NCBI GenBank assembly: GCA_943912755.1
Contig: CALTWF010000048.1
Coordinates: 1 to 40,339 of the forward strand
Direction of reading: 5' to 3'
DNA length: 40,339 bases
DNA from: an uncultured Pseudomonas sp.
Lineage (GTDB): Bacteria; Pseudomonadota; Gammaproteobacteria; Pseudomonadales; Pseudomonadaceae
The number at the start of each line of letters is the position of its first letter. Positions within the stretch are counted from its first letter, which is position 1. Below are positions 16,509 through 23,628 of the stretch, one piece after another. The translations under genes and the position numbers were made by a program. Below the pieces are notes generated by a model that had not been told where the DNA came from, did no database searches, and worked only from the letters and a program-made list of their open reading frames with translations.

Positions 16509-17885
16509 ATGGCCATCAGTGTGTTCGACCTGTTCAAGATCGGCGTCGGCCCGTCCAGTTCCCATACCGTCGGGCCCATGCGCGCCGCGGCCCTGTTCGT
16601 CCAGGGCCTGCGCGAGCGCGGCGAGCTGGAGCGGGTGCGGCGCATCGAGGTACGCCTCTACGGATCCCTGTCCGCCACCGGCGTCGGCCACGGCAGCGAC
16701 AACGCGGTGATCATGGGCCTGATGGGCGAGTGGCCCGACGCGATCGACCCCTCCACCATCGGCCAGCGCATCGCCGAACTGCGCGAAACAGACACCCTGA
16801 AGCTCGATGGCCGGTTGCCGGTGGAGTTCGTCTGGAGCCGCGACATGCGCCTGCTGGACGAGAACCTGCCCTACCATCCCAACGCCATGACCCTGGTTGC
16901 CGAGCACGCCGAAGGCGAGCTGCACAGCGACACCTACTACTCGGTCGGCGGCGGCTTCGTGGTCGATGCAGCCCAGGCGGCCAGCGGCGTGCTGGACAGC
17001 GACAACACCGTGTTGCCCTACGATTTCAACAGCGCCGCGGAGCTGCTCGAACGCTGCAAGCAAAACGACATGCGCGTGTCGCAATTGATGATGGAAAACG
17101 AGAAGACCTGGCGCAGCGAGGCGGAGATTCGCGCCGGCCTGATGAAGCTCTGGCGGGCCATGCAGGACTGCGTGGACAACGGTCTCAAGTACGAAGGCAT
17201 CCTGCCCGGCGGCCTCAATGTGAAGCGCCGTGCGGCCAAGTTGCACCGCAGCCTGCAGGAGCTGGGCAAGCCCAATGTGATCGGCTCGACCCTGAGCGCC
17301 ATGGAGTGGGTCAACCTCTATGCCCTGGCGGTCAACGAAGAAAACGCCGCCGGCGGGCGCATGGTCACCGCGCCCACCAACGGCGCGGCGGGGATCATCC
17401 CGGCGGTGCTGCACTACTACATGCGCTTCAGCGACCAGGTCAGCGAAGCCTGCGTGGTCGACTTCTTCCTCGGTGCGGCGGCGGTGGGGATCCTGTGCAA
17501 GAAGAACGCCTCCATCTCCGGCGCCGAAGTGGGCTGCCAGGGCGAGGTCGGCTCGGCCTGCGCCATGGCAGCGGCGGGGCTGGCGGAAGTGCTCGGGGCG
17601 ACCCCGGAGCAATTGGAGAACGCCGCGGAAATCGGCCTGGAGCATAACCTCGGCCTGACCTGCGACCCGGTCGGCGGGCTGGTCCAGGTGCCGTGCATCG
17701 AGCGCAACGCCATCGCTGCGGTCAAGGCGATCAACGCCGCGCAGATGGCCCTGCGCGGTGATGGCGAGCACTTCATCTCGCTGGACCGGGTGATCCGCAC
17801 CATGCGCGATACCGGCGCCGACATGCACGACAAGTACAAGGAAACCTCGCGCGGCGGCCTGGCGGTCAGCGCCATCGAGTGCTGA
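16509..17885 (+). CDS. sdaB: L-serine ammonia-lyase (L-serine dehydratase), [4Fe-4S] type
   Basis: The 458-residue single-chain iron-sulfur L-serine dehydratase converts L-serine to pyruvate and ammonia. The N-terminal domain opens SVFDLFKIGVGPSSSHTVGPM, and the catalytic domain contains APTNGAAGIIPAVLHYY. Cluster ligands are visible at Cys343 (GCQGEVGSACAM), Cys385 (TCDPVGG) and Cys396 (VPCIERN), with a further Cys351. These three positions match what I recall for Legionella L-serine dehydratase, also 458 residues. The ATG at 16509 follows AGGAGG by nine bases. An in-frame GTG at 16503 is too close to it. In this locus the enzyme is the last step of choline to betaine to glycine to serine to pyruvate. 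The P. aeruginosa neighbour of cbcX is called sdaB; sdaA is an equally valid family name. Confidence 0.95.
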   Translation: MAISVFDLFKIGVGPSSSHTVGPMRAAALFVQGLRERGELERVRRIEVRLYGSLSATGVGHGSDNAVIMGLMGEWPDAIDPSTIGQRIAELRETDTLKLDGRLPVEFVWSRDMRLLDENLPYHPNAMTLVAEHAEGELHSDTYYSVGGGFVVDAAQAASGVLDSDNTVLPYDFNSAAELLERCKQNDMRVSQLMMENEKTWRSEAEIRAGLMKLWRAMQDCVDNGLKYEGILPGGLNVKRRAAKLHRSLQELGKPNVIGSTLSAMEWVNLYALAVNEENAAGGRMVTAPTNGAAGIIPAVLHYYMRFSDQVSEACVVDFFLGAAAVGILCKKNASISGAEVGCQGEVGSACAMAAAGLAEVLGATPEQLENAAEIGLEHNLGLTCDPVGGLVQVPCIERNAIAAVKAINAAQMALRGDGEHFISLDRVIRTMRDTGADMHDKYKETSRGGLAVSAIEC

Positions 17886-17915
17886 AACCGCTGCGCACTT
17901 TTCGCACATCCCTTC

Positions 17916-17946
17916 GAGCCCGCGCTGCCTTTTGGCGCGCGGGCTC
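17916..17946 (+). terminator. Stem-loop terminator of sdaB
   Basis: GAGCCCGCGC / GCGCGGGCTC form a 10-bp perfect stem around an 11-base loop, 30 bp after the stop codon. The following AGACGTTTCTT is only moderately T-rich, so termination is likely but perhaps incomplete. Confidence 0.75.
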
Positions 17947-18149
17947 AGACGTTTCTTACGGCGCTAATAATCATTTCCCACACTACTTGCGGTGACACTC
18001 CCCGGTGTCGTTTCTGGGCATCCCGTATCAGGGTGCTACCGAACTGCTCACGAAACATTCAGACATGCTTTGCGACGCGGTTCTGCGCGCAGATTTCATG
18101 TCAATAAAAGCCGCTTTTTAGACATGTCGCGAGGTCGCTTTCAGGATTT

Positions 18150-18167
18150 ATTGAATGCGCATTCAAT
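18150..18167. promoter_or_regulatory. Perfect 18-bp palindrome upstream of gbdR
   Basis: ATTGAATGCGCATTCAAT lies just 5' of the sigma-54 promoter match. It shares ATTGAA/TTCAAT arms with the BetI operator at 355-374, but the gap between arms is 6 rather than 2 bases. It could bind a dimeric repressor blocking the promoter. No regulator is assigned. Confidence 0.5.
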
Positions 18168-18170
18168 TTC

Positions 18171-18185
18171 AGGCACGGCATTTGC
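18171..18185 (+). promoter_or_regulatory. Putative sigma-54 (RpoN) promoter of gbdR
   Basis: AGGCACG-GCAT-TTGC matches the consensus TGGCACG-N4-TTGC at all but the first base. The GG at 18172-18173 and GC at 18184-18185 are exactly 10 bases apart, predicting transcription from about 18197 and an ~89-base leader before the gbdR ATG. RpoN dependence of choline catabolism has been reported in P. aeruginosa (from memory). An imperfect dyad GACAC-N6-GTGTC at 17994-18009 lies at a distance suitable for an enhancer-binding protein. Confidence 0.7.
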
Positions 18186-18200
18186 GAGAGGAAATGCCAT

Positions 18201-18220
18201 GCCCTGCAATCGAGTCGACA
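18201..18220. promoter_or_regulatory. Motif shared by the cbcX and gbdR upstream regions (copy 2)
   Basis: TGCAATCGAGTCGA at 18205-18218 is identical to 16165-16178. Here it sits just downstream of the predicted sigma-54 start site, inside the gbdR leader, where a bound protein could repress. It is consistent with feedback control of gbdR. Confidence 0.5.
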
Positions 18221-18285
18221 GGGTGCATAACAACAATGAGCCCAATGCCTGGGGCGCAACCTGCTTTGTGTGAGGAGAGATCGCG

Positions 18286-19389
18286 ATGACGTCGTACAAC
18301 TCCGGGACCCAATCCCAGACCCGCACACCCCAATCCATCGGCTTCCTGCTGCTGGACAACTTCACCCTCATCTCGCTGGCGTCTGCGGTCGAGCCGCTGC
18401 GCATGGCCAACCAGCTGTCCGGTCGCGAACTGTACCGCTGGCACACCCTCAGCGTGGACGGTGGTCAAGTGTGGGCCAGCGACGGGTTGCAGATCACCCC
18501 GGATGCGGCGATGCACAAGGCGCCAGCGATGGACACCGTGATCGTCTGCGGCGGCATCGGCATCCAGCGCACCGTCACCCGCGAGCATGTGACCTGGCTG
18601 CAGAGCCAGGCCCGCCAGTCGCGCCGCCTTGGTGCGGTGTGCACCGGCAGTTGGGCGCTGGCCTGCGCCGGCCTGCTCGACGGATTCGATTGCAGCGTCC
18701 ACTGGGAATGCCTGGCGGCGATGCAGGAAGCCTTCCCGCGGGTGAGCATGAGCACGCGCCTGTTCACCCTCGACCGCAACCGCTTCACCAGCTCCGGCGG
18801 CACCGCGCCGCTGGACATGATGCTGCACCTGATCAGCCGCGACCACGGCCGCGAGCTGTCGGCGGCGATCTCGGAAATGTTCGTCTACGAGCGCATCCGC
18901 AACGAGCAGGATCACCAGCGTGTGCCGCTCAAGCACATGCTCGGCACCAACCAGCCGAAGCTGCAGGAAATCGTCGCGCTGATGGAAGCCAACCTCGAAG
19001 AGCCGATCGACCTCGACGAGCTGGCGGTGTACGTGTCGGTGTCGCGCCGGCAGCTGGAGCGGCTGTTCCAGAAGTACCTGCACTGTTCGCCGTCGCGCTA
19101 CTACCTGAAGCTGCGCCTGATCCGCGCGCGGCAGCTGCTCAAGCAGACGCCGATGTCGATCATCGAAGTGGCGTCGGTATGCGGCTTCGTCTCCACGCCG
19201 CACTTCTCCAAGTGCTACCGCGAATACTTCGGCATTCCGCCGCGTGACGAGCGCGTGGGTTCGAATACCGCGCAGCAGGTGGCGATGATGCCGATTCCGC
19301 AGGCGCTGGTGCTGTCGCCGATGGCGGGGCCGATGACGGCCTTGAGTCAGGCGCGCAATGAATCGACCTTTGCCAGTGTGAGGCTGTAA
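18286..19389 (+). CDS. gbdR: GbdR, glycine-betaine/dimethylglycine-responsive AraC-family activator
   Basis: The 367-residue regulator combines an N-terminal DJ-1/PfpI (glutamine-amidotransferase-like) domain at about 17-190 with a C-terminal AraC double helix-turn-helix at about 225-325. Domain landmarks are IGFLLLDNFTLISLASAVEP, GAVCTGSWALACAGLLDG with its Cys, SSGGTAPLDMMLHLI, SVSRRQLERLFQKYL and VCGFVSTPHFSKCYREYFG. GbdR senses glycine betaine and dimethylglycine and activates choline/betaine catabolism, cbcXWV, sdaB and phospholipase genes in P. aeruginosa. Translation starts at ATG 18286 after GAGGAGAG. The regulatory leader is unusually rich: a sigma-54 promoter match, two palindromes and the motif shared with cbcX. 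CdhR, its closest relative here, is encoded 4 kb away. Confidence 0.96.
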   Translation: MTSYNSGTQSQTRTPQSIGFLLLDNFTLISLASAVEPLRMANQLSGRELYRWHTLSVDGGQVWASDGLQITPDAAMHKAPAMDTVIVCGGIGIQRTVTREHVTWLQSQARQSRRLGAVCTGSWALACAGLLDGFDCSVHWECLAAMQEAFPRVSMSTRLFTLDRNRFTSSGGTAPLDMMLHLISRDHGRELSAAISEMFVYERIRNEQDHQRVPLKHMLGTNQPKLQEIVALMEANLEEPIDLDELAVYVSVSRRQLERLFQKYLHCSPSRYYLKLRLIRARQLLKQTPMSIIEVASVCGFVSTPHFSKCYREYFGIPPRDERVGSNTAQQVAMMPIPQALVLSPMAGPMTALSQARNESTFASVRL

Positions 19390-19412
19390 GGCGGGACTTG
19401 TGCTGGATGTGA

Positions 19413-19494
19413 GGGCCTAATCGCTGGCAAGCCAGCTCCCACGGGGTTCGTGGTGTACACAAAACCTGTGGGAGCTGGCTTGCCAGCGATGGGG
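19413..19494. repeat. REP-type inverted repeat pair (copy 3)
   Basis: TCGCTGGCAAGCCAGCTCCC at 19421-19440 pairs with GGGAGCTGGCTTGCCAGCGA at 19470-19489, a perfect 20-bp arm match. The element fills the space between the convergent ends of gbdR and the small minus-strand gene. Confidence 0.9.
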
Positions 19495-19503
19495 CACTTC
19501 AGT

Positions 19504-19764
19504 TCACTGATGAGTTGCCTTGAACTCGGCCAGCGCAGGCAACAACTGCTGCTCGATCGCCTGGCGCACTGCCGGAAGAATGGTCGCGCTGCCGGTGTAC
19601 ATCTGCTCCACCATCCCCTTCAACGCCTTCGCCTGTGGCGCGTCCAGGCCGCGCACCGCGTGCTCGCACGCCTGCTCGGCACTGACGCCGGAGGGCGTCT
19701 GGAAACCCAGGGCCCGCAGTTGTCCCACCAGGTCTTCCTGATCGATCAGATCCGCATGCATCAT
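19504..19764 (-). CDS. Small hypothetical protein, 86 residues
   Basis: I do not recognise a named family. The protein begins MMHADLIDQEDLVGQLRALG, is mostly helical with acidic and alanine-rich stretches, and has no signal peptide, membrane segment or cysteine. ATG 19764 is preceded by AAGGA at a suitable distance, and the next codon is also Met. Normal codon use and the ribosome site argue that it is real. It stands alone between gbdR and cdhB, and the octamer GGTCGTTT, also seen near betT and cbcX/sdaB, lies about 105 bp upstream. It could therefore belong to the choline regulon. Function unknown. Confidence 0.75.
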   Translation of the reverse strand: MMHADLIDQEDLVGQLRALGFQTPSGVSAEQACEHAVRGLDAPQAKALKGMVEQMYTGSATILPAVRQAIEQQLLPALAEFKATHQ

Positions 19765-19974
19765 GGCTGTTGTCCTTGTGGCATTTAGAAGTCGTGGGTC
19801 GATTCTGGAAGCGCCCGGCAGAGGGGGCAAGGACAGTTTGTCGCGATGGCCGCTTTACCTATGAACAGGTCGTTTTCGGCAAAATCCAGTGACGCGGGAG
19901 TGGGCAAACTGGGCTCATGTACAGATCAAGGGCGGTTTGGTCACCCCCTCTGGCACAGGTAGGTTGCTCGCTCT

Positions 19975-20016
19975 TTGCCCCGGCTGCGTCACGGCTTGCC
20001 GGGGCAATTTTTATTT
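19975..20016 (+). terminator. Plus-strand rho-independent terminator with no upstream plus-strand gene
   Basis: TTGCCCCGGC (19975-19984) pairs perfectly with GCCGGGGCAA (19998-20007) and is followed by TTTTTATTT, a canonical terminator for plus-strand transcription. On the minus strand the hairpin is followed by AGAGCGAG, so it is a poor terminator for cdhB. The only annotated plus-strand gene upstream is gbdR, which ends 586 bp earlier behind a REP element. The 19765-19974 interval holds no recognisable coding sequence and may encode a small RNA. Confidence 0.75.
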
Positions 20017-20486
20017 CAGCCAGGCAGTCCGATCACCCGCCCGACAAACTCCGCCGCCGGCAGATCCGCCTGCTCCGCGACGATCCCCTGCAGGCGCTCC
20101 GCCACCTCCGGCGCAAACGGCGCCGAGCGCGGCCCCGCCAGGTCCACATGCAGCAGCATCTGCTCGCTGGCCGCCAGCGCTTCGTCGAAGTCCTCGCGGT
20201 GCAGGCTGTGGTACAGGTGCAGGCGCTTGCGGTCGAAACCTATCACCTGGGTGTTCACCCACACCGGCGTGCCCAGCTTCACTTCATGCAGGTAGTTCAG
20301 GTGGCACTCCAGGGTGAACAGCGAGTGGCCGCTGGCCTCGCGGTTGTCGCTGTCCAGGCCGATATGGTCCATGAAGGCATCGGTGGCGTAGCTGAAGATC
20401 AGCAGGTAGAAGGCATCGCGCAGATGCCCGTTGTAGTCGACCCAGTCCGGCAGCACCGGGGTGCGGTAGGTGGTCAGCGCAGGCAT
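20016..20486 (-). CDS. cdhB: CdhB, hotdog-fold thioesterase of carnitine catabolism
   Basis: The 156-residue 4-hydroxybenzoyl-CoA-thioesterase-like protein carries the family motif VDYNGHLRDAFYLLIFSYATD, with the catalytic Asp likely D17. It then shows SGHSLFTLECHLNYLHEVKLGTPVWV, a typical hotdog strand pattern. In carnitine degradation it hydrolyses betainyl-CoA to glycine betaine and CoA. It starts at ATG 20486 after GAGGAG, 10 bp after the cdhA stop, and is the last gene of caiX-cdhC-cdhA-cdhB. Its stop lies at the edge of the plus-strand terminator hairpin. In some pseudomonads this domain is fused to cdhA; here the two are separate. Confidence 0.92.
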   Translation of the reverse strand: MPALTTYRTPVLPDWVDYNGHLRDAFYLLIFSYATDAFMDHIGLDSDNREASGHSLFTLECHLNYLHEVKLGTPVWVNTQVIGFDRKRLHLYHSLHREDFDEALAASEQMLLHVDLAGPRSAPFAPEVAERLQGIVAEQADLPAAEFVGRVIGLPG

Positions 20487-20496
20487 CGCGGTCTCC

Positions 20497-21462
20497 TCAG
20501 TCGCTGAAGTTGAGGCCGTGGCGAGCCTTGGTGGTTTTCACCGCGTCGAGCACCGCCAGCAGGCAGTCATCACGATAGCGCTCCAGCGAGGCGATGCTGC
20601 GTTCGCCGCGTTGCTCGGTGGTGCCATCGACCACCGCGTCGATCAGGCCCTCGGTCAGTTCCGGTGCCGGCAGGTAGGTCCAGGGCAATTGCAGCGCCGG
20701 ACCGAACTGGGCCATGAAGTGGCGCATGCCGGCATCACCCCCGGCCAGGGTGTAGGTGAGGAAAGTGCCCATGAACGACCAGCGCAGGCCGGCGCCGAAG
20801 CGGATCGCATCGTCGATCTCGCCGGTGGTGGCCACGCCGTCGTTGACCAGGTGCAGCGCCTCGCGCCACAGCGCTTCGAGCAGGCGGTCGGCAATAAAGC
20901 CGGGCACTTCCTTGCGCACATGCAGCGGCTGCATGCCGAGGGCGCTGTACACCTGCTTCGCCGCCTCGATGGCCTCTGGCGCGGTGTTCTTGCCGCCGAC
21001 GATTTCTACCAGCGGCAGCAGGTACACCGGGTTGAACGGGTGGCCGACGATGCAGCGCTCGGGGTGGCTGGACGACTCGTAGAACTCGCTGGGCAGCAGG
21101 CCCGAGGTGCTGGAGGCAATCAGCGCATCGGGCTTGGCCGCGGCGCTGATCTTGCCGTGCAGGTCGAGCTTGAGCTCCAGCCGCTCGGGGGCGCTTTCCT
21201 GGATGAAATCGGCGTCACGCACGCATTCCTCGATGGTCGCCACGAAGCGCAGGCGAGATTGCGCTGCGCCGGGTTTCAGGCCCTGTTTTTCCAGGGCCGG
21301 CCAGGCGTTGGCGATGCGTTTACGCAGGGCTTCCTCGGCGCCGGGGGCGGGGTCCCAGGCGACCACGTCGAGGCCGTTGGCCAGGGCGCGGGCCACCCAG
21401 CCGCTGCCGATCACGCCGCTGCCAAGGGCGGCGAAGGTCTTGATATCGGTGATAAAGCTCAT
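20497..21462 (-). CDS. cdhA: CdhA, L-carnitine dehydrogenase
   Basis: The 321-residue enzyme is of the 3-hydroxyacyl-CoA dehydrogenase superfamily. The N-terminal Rossmann fold has FAALGSGVIGSGWVARALANG (a GxGxxG variant at about 14-19) followed by an acidic Asp in VVAWDPAPGA, consistent with NAD+. The catalytic region has SSTSGLLPSEF, then CIVGHPFNPVYLLPLVEIV with the active-site His. The C-terminal helical domain contains FIADRLLEALWREALHLV. It oxidises L-carnitine to 3-dehydrocarnitine. ATG 21462 is preceded by CCAGGAG, 16 bp after the cdhC stop. Neighbours CdhC and CdhB take the product on to glycine betaine. Confidence 0.95.
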   Translation of the reverse strand: MSFITDIKTFAALGSGVIGSGWVARALANGLDVVAWDPAPGAEEALRKRIANAWPALEKQGLKPGAAQSRLRFVATIEECVRDADFIQESAPERLELKLDLHGKISAAAKPDALIASSTSGLLPSEFYESSSHPERCIVGHPFNPVYLLPLVEIVGGKNTAPEAIEAAKQVYSALGMQPLHVRKEVPGFIADRLLEALWREALHLVNDGVATTGEIDDAIRFGAGLRWSFMGTFLTYTLAGGDAGMRHFMAQFGPALQLPWTYLPAPELTEGLIDAVVDGTTEQRGERSIASLERYRDDCLLAVLDAVKTTKARHGLNFSD

Positions 21463-21478
21463 GGGGTACTCCTGGAGA

Positions 21479-22363
21479 TCAGCGACGGGGCAGGTTCATT
21501 TTTGCGCGGCCTTCGGCGGGGCTGAGCACCCGGGCGCCAAGGCGGTGAAGGATTTCGGCGGCACGCTCGACCAGCTGGCCGTTGCTCGCCAGCACGCCTT
21601 TTTCCAGCCACAGGTTGTCTTCCAGGCCGACCCGCACGTTGCCGCCGAGCAGCACCGCCTGGGCCGCCATCGGCATCTGCATGCGGCCGATGCCGAAGCC
21701 GGCCCAGGTCACGTTCGGCGGCAGGTTGTCGACCATTGCCTTCATGGTCGTGGTGTCCGCCGGCGCGCCCCACGGGATGCCCAGGCACAGCTGGAACAGC
21801 GGGTCGTCGAGCAGGCCCTCTTTCATCATCTGCTTGGCGAACCACAGGTGGCCGGTGTCGAAGATCTCCAGCTCGGCCTTCACCCCCAGCTCGGTGATGC
21901 GCTTGGCCCCGGCGCGCAGTTGGCTCGGGGTGGACACGTAGATGCTGTTGCCGTCGCCGAAGTTGAGGGTGCCGCAGTCCAGGGTGCAGATTTCCGGCAG
22001 CAGCGCCTCGACATGGGCCAGGCGCTCCAGCGGGCCGACCAGGTCGGTGCCGGCGCCGAACTCCATGGGCATTTCGCCGGGGCCGATCTCCAGGTCGCCG
22101 CCCATGCCGGCGGTGAGGTTGACGATGATGTCCACGTCGGACTCGCGGATACGCTCCATCACCTCGCGGTACAGGTTGACGTCGCGGCTGAAGCGCCCGG
22201 TCTGCGGGTCGCGGACATGGCAGTGGACCACGGTGGCCCCGGCCTTGGCCGCCTCCACGGCGGCCTCGGCGATCTGTTTCGGGGTGACCGGGACGAAGTG
22301 GCTCTTGCTGGCGGTGTCGCCGGCGCCGGTGAGGGCGCAGGTGATGATGACGTCGTGGTTCAT
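21479..22363 (-). CDS. cdhC: CdhC, BKACE-family dehydrocarnitine cleavage enzyme
   Basis: The 294-residue TIM-barrel protein of the beta-keto acid cleavage enzyme family (DUF849) begins MNHDVIITCALTGAGDTASK with SHFVPVTPKQIAEAA. It carries the zinc-binding VVHCHVRDPQTGRFSRD (His-x-His), then IIVNLTAGMGGD, ERLAHVEALLPEICTLD with CGTLNFGD, and ends in an AAEILHRLGARVLSPAEGRA segment. It transfers the betainyl unit of 3-dehydrocarnitine to acetyl-CoA, giving betainyl-CoA and acetoacetate. ATG 22363 has AAGGAAACC upstream, and the longer open frame into the REP element is not coding. It lies between caiX and cdhA in the carnitine operon. Confidence 0.95.
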   Translation of the reverse strand: MNHDVIITCALTGAGDTASKSHFVPVTPKQIAEAAVEAAKAGATVVHCHVRDPQTGRFSRDVNLYREVMERIRESDVDIIVNLTAGMGGDLEIGPGEMPMEFGAGTDLVGPLERLAHVEALLPEICTLDCGTLNFGDGNSIYVSTPSQLRAGAKRITELGVKAELEIFDTGHLWFAKQMMKEGLLDDPLFQLCLGIPWGAPADTTTMKAMVDNLPPNVTWAGFGIGRMQMPMAAQAVLLGGNVRVGLEDNLWLEKGVLASNGQLVERAAEILHRLGARVLSPAEGRAKMNLPRR

Positions 22364-22432
22364 TGCGGTTTCCTTCAGGCGTGTCTGGGCTTCGTTGCCG
22401 TGGTCGGCAGCGAGGTCTGGTGGTGTCTGGGA

Positions 22433-22509
22433 GGGCCTCATCGCTGGCAAGCCAGCTCCCACAGGTACTGCGTGCACCGGTCCTGTGGGAGCTGGCTTGC
22501 CAGCGATAG
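22433..22509. repeat. REP-type inverted repeat pair (copy 4), inside the caiX-cdhC gap
   Basis: GGCCTCATCGCTGGCAAGCC and the following AGCTCCCACAGG pair with CCTGTGGGAGCTGGCTTGCC and AGCGATA to form a long near-perfect hairpin. It lies 8 bp after the caiX stop and about 70 bp before the cdhC start, inside an operon, like the hairpin after cbcX. It may raise CaiX levels relative to the enzymes. Confidence 0.9.
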
Positions 22510-22516
22510 CGGTAGA

Positions 22517-23458
22517 TCAGTTAGCGGTGAGCTTGAGGTTGTCGGCTGCCGGCTGCCCGTCGAAGGTGGTCACCCCTTCAAGCCAGCGCGCCTTGTCCTG
22601 GGGATGATCCTTGAGCCACTGCCGCGCCGACTCCAGCGCGTCCTTGTGATCCAGCAGCGGCTGCATCATCCGGCTCTCGTCCTCGGCGCTGAAGGTCAGG
22701 TTGGTCAGCAGGCGGCTGACGTTGGGGCAGCGGCTGGCGTAGTCCGGCGCGGTCACCGTCCACACCGTGGCGCGGCCCTCGTCCGGGCCGAGGGCGTCTT
22801 CGCTGCCGCTGAGGTACTGCATGTCGACGTTGACGTTCATCGGGTGCGGCGCCCAGCCGAAGAACACCACCGCTTCCTTGCGCCGTACGGCGCGGTCGAC
22901 GGCGGCGAGCATGCCGGCCTCGCTCGATTCCACCAGCTGGAACTTGCCCAGGCCGAACTGGTTCTTGCTGATCATCGCCTTGATCTGGGTATTCGCCCCC
23001 GAACCCGGCTCGATGCCGTAGATCTTGCCACCCAGCTCCTTCTCGAACTTGTGGATATCGGCGAAGGTCTTCAGGCCCTTGTCAGCCAGGTATTGCGGCA
23101 CGGCGAGGGTGGCGCGGGCGTCGTTGAGGCTGGGCGCGTCGAGCACCTTGACCTGGCCGGCGTCGACGAAGGGGGTGATGGTCTGGGTCATGATCGGGTT
23201 CCAGTAACCGAGGAACATGTCCAGGCGCTGGTCACGGATGCCGGCGAAGATGATCTGCTGCGAAGCGCTGGTCTGTTTGGTCTGGTAGCCGAGACCGTCG
23301 AGCAGGACCTGGGTCATGGCGCTGGTGGCCATCACGTCGGTCCAGTTGACGACGCCCAGGCGGACGTTCTTGCACACGGCTGGCTCGGCGGCCATCACGT
23401 TGCTGCTGAGGATTGCGGTACCGACAAGCATCAAGAGCGAACGACTGATCGATTGCAT
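22517..23458 (-). CDS. caiX: CaiX, periplasmic carnitine-binding protein without its own ABC core
   Basis: The 313-residue exported solute-binding protein is paralogous to CbcX. The signal peptide is MQSISRSLLMLVGTAILSSN-VMA, cleaved before AEPAVCKN. Aromatic residues that could cage the trimethylammonium group are in GVVNWTDVMA, MFLGYWNPIM and VFFGWAPHPMN. ATG 23458 has GGAGGAG just upstream. No permease or ATPase gene adjoins it. In P. aeruginosa CaiX delivers carnitine to CbcW-CbcV, and both are encoded 9 kb away here, so the same sharing is expected. It is first in caiX-cdhC-cdhA-cdhB and diverges from cdhR. Confidence 0.95.
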   Translation of the reverse strand: MQSISRSLLMLVGTAILSSNVMAAEPAVCKNVRLGVVNWTDVMATSAMTQVLLDGLGYQTKQTSASQQIIFAGIRDQRLDMFLGYWNPIMTQTITPFVDAGQVKVLDAPSLNDARATLAVPQYLADKGLKTFADIHKFEKELGGKIYGIEPGSGANTQIKAMISKNQFGLGKFQLVESSEAGMLAAVDRAVRRKEAVVFFGWAPHPMNVNVDMQYLSGSEDALGPDEGRATVWTVTAPDYASRCPNVSRLLTNLTFSAEDESRMMQPLLDHKDALESARQWLKDHPQDKARWLEGVTTFDGQPAADNLKLTAN

Positions 23459-23550
23459 GGTGGCTCCTCCAACGGCAGTTCTAGTTGTTATGGGGGGCGG
23501 CTTCTGCGAGCCGTGGGGCACAAGTTACGCGGGGATGGCCCGGTGAAATC

Positions 23551-23585
23551 GCACTGTGGCGACCGGCACTTGCACAGTGGCGACC
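23551..23585. promoter_or_regulatory. Direct repeat 21 bp apart between caiX and cdhR, putative CdhR operator
   Basis: GCACTGTGGCGACC (23551-23564) and GCACAGTGGCGACC (23572-23585) differ at one base and begin exactly 21 bp apart. They sit about 95-130 bp upstream of caiX and 17-78 bp upstream of the possible cdhR starts. The spacing is that of AraC-family dimer sites, and CdhR is known to activate caiX in P. aeruginosa. Confidence 0.75.
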
Positions 23586-23628
23586 TGGGGAGTATTAACC
23601 GGTGTTTCCCGGCCAGCGAGTCGCCTGC

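Noticed and set aside
18150..18167. BetI operator upstream of gbdR
   Set aside because: The arms resemble the betI palindrome (ATTGAA/TTCAAT), but the centre is 4 bp longer, so the half-sites would not be in the same register for the same dimer. Kept only as an unassigned palindrome.
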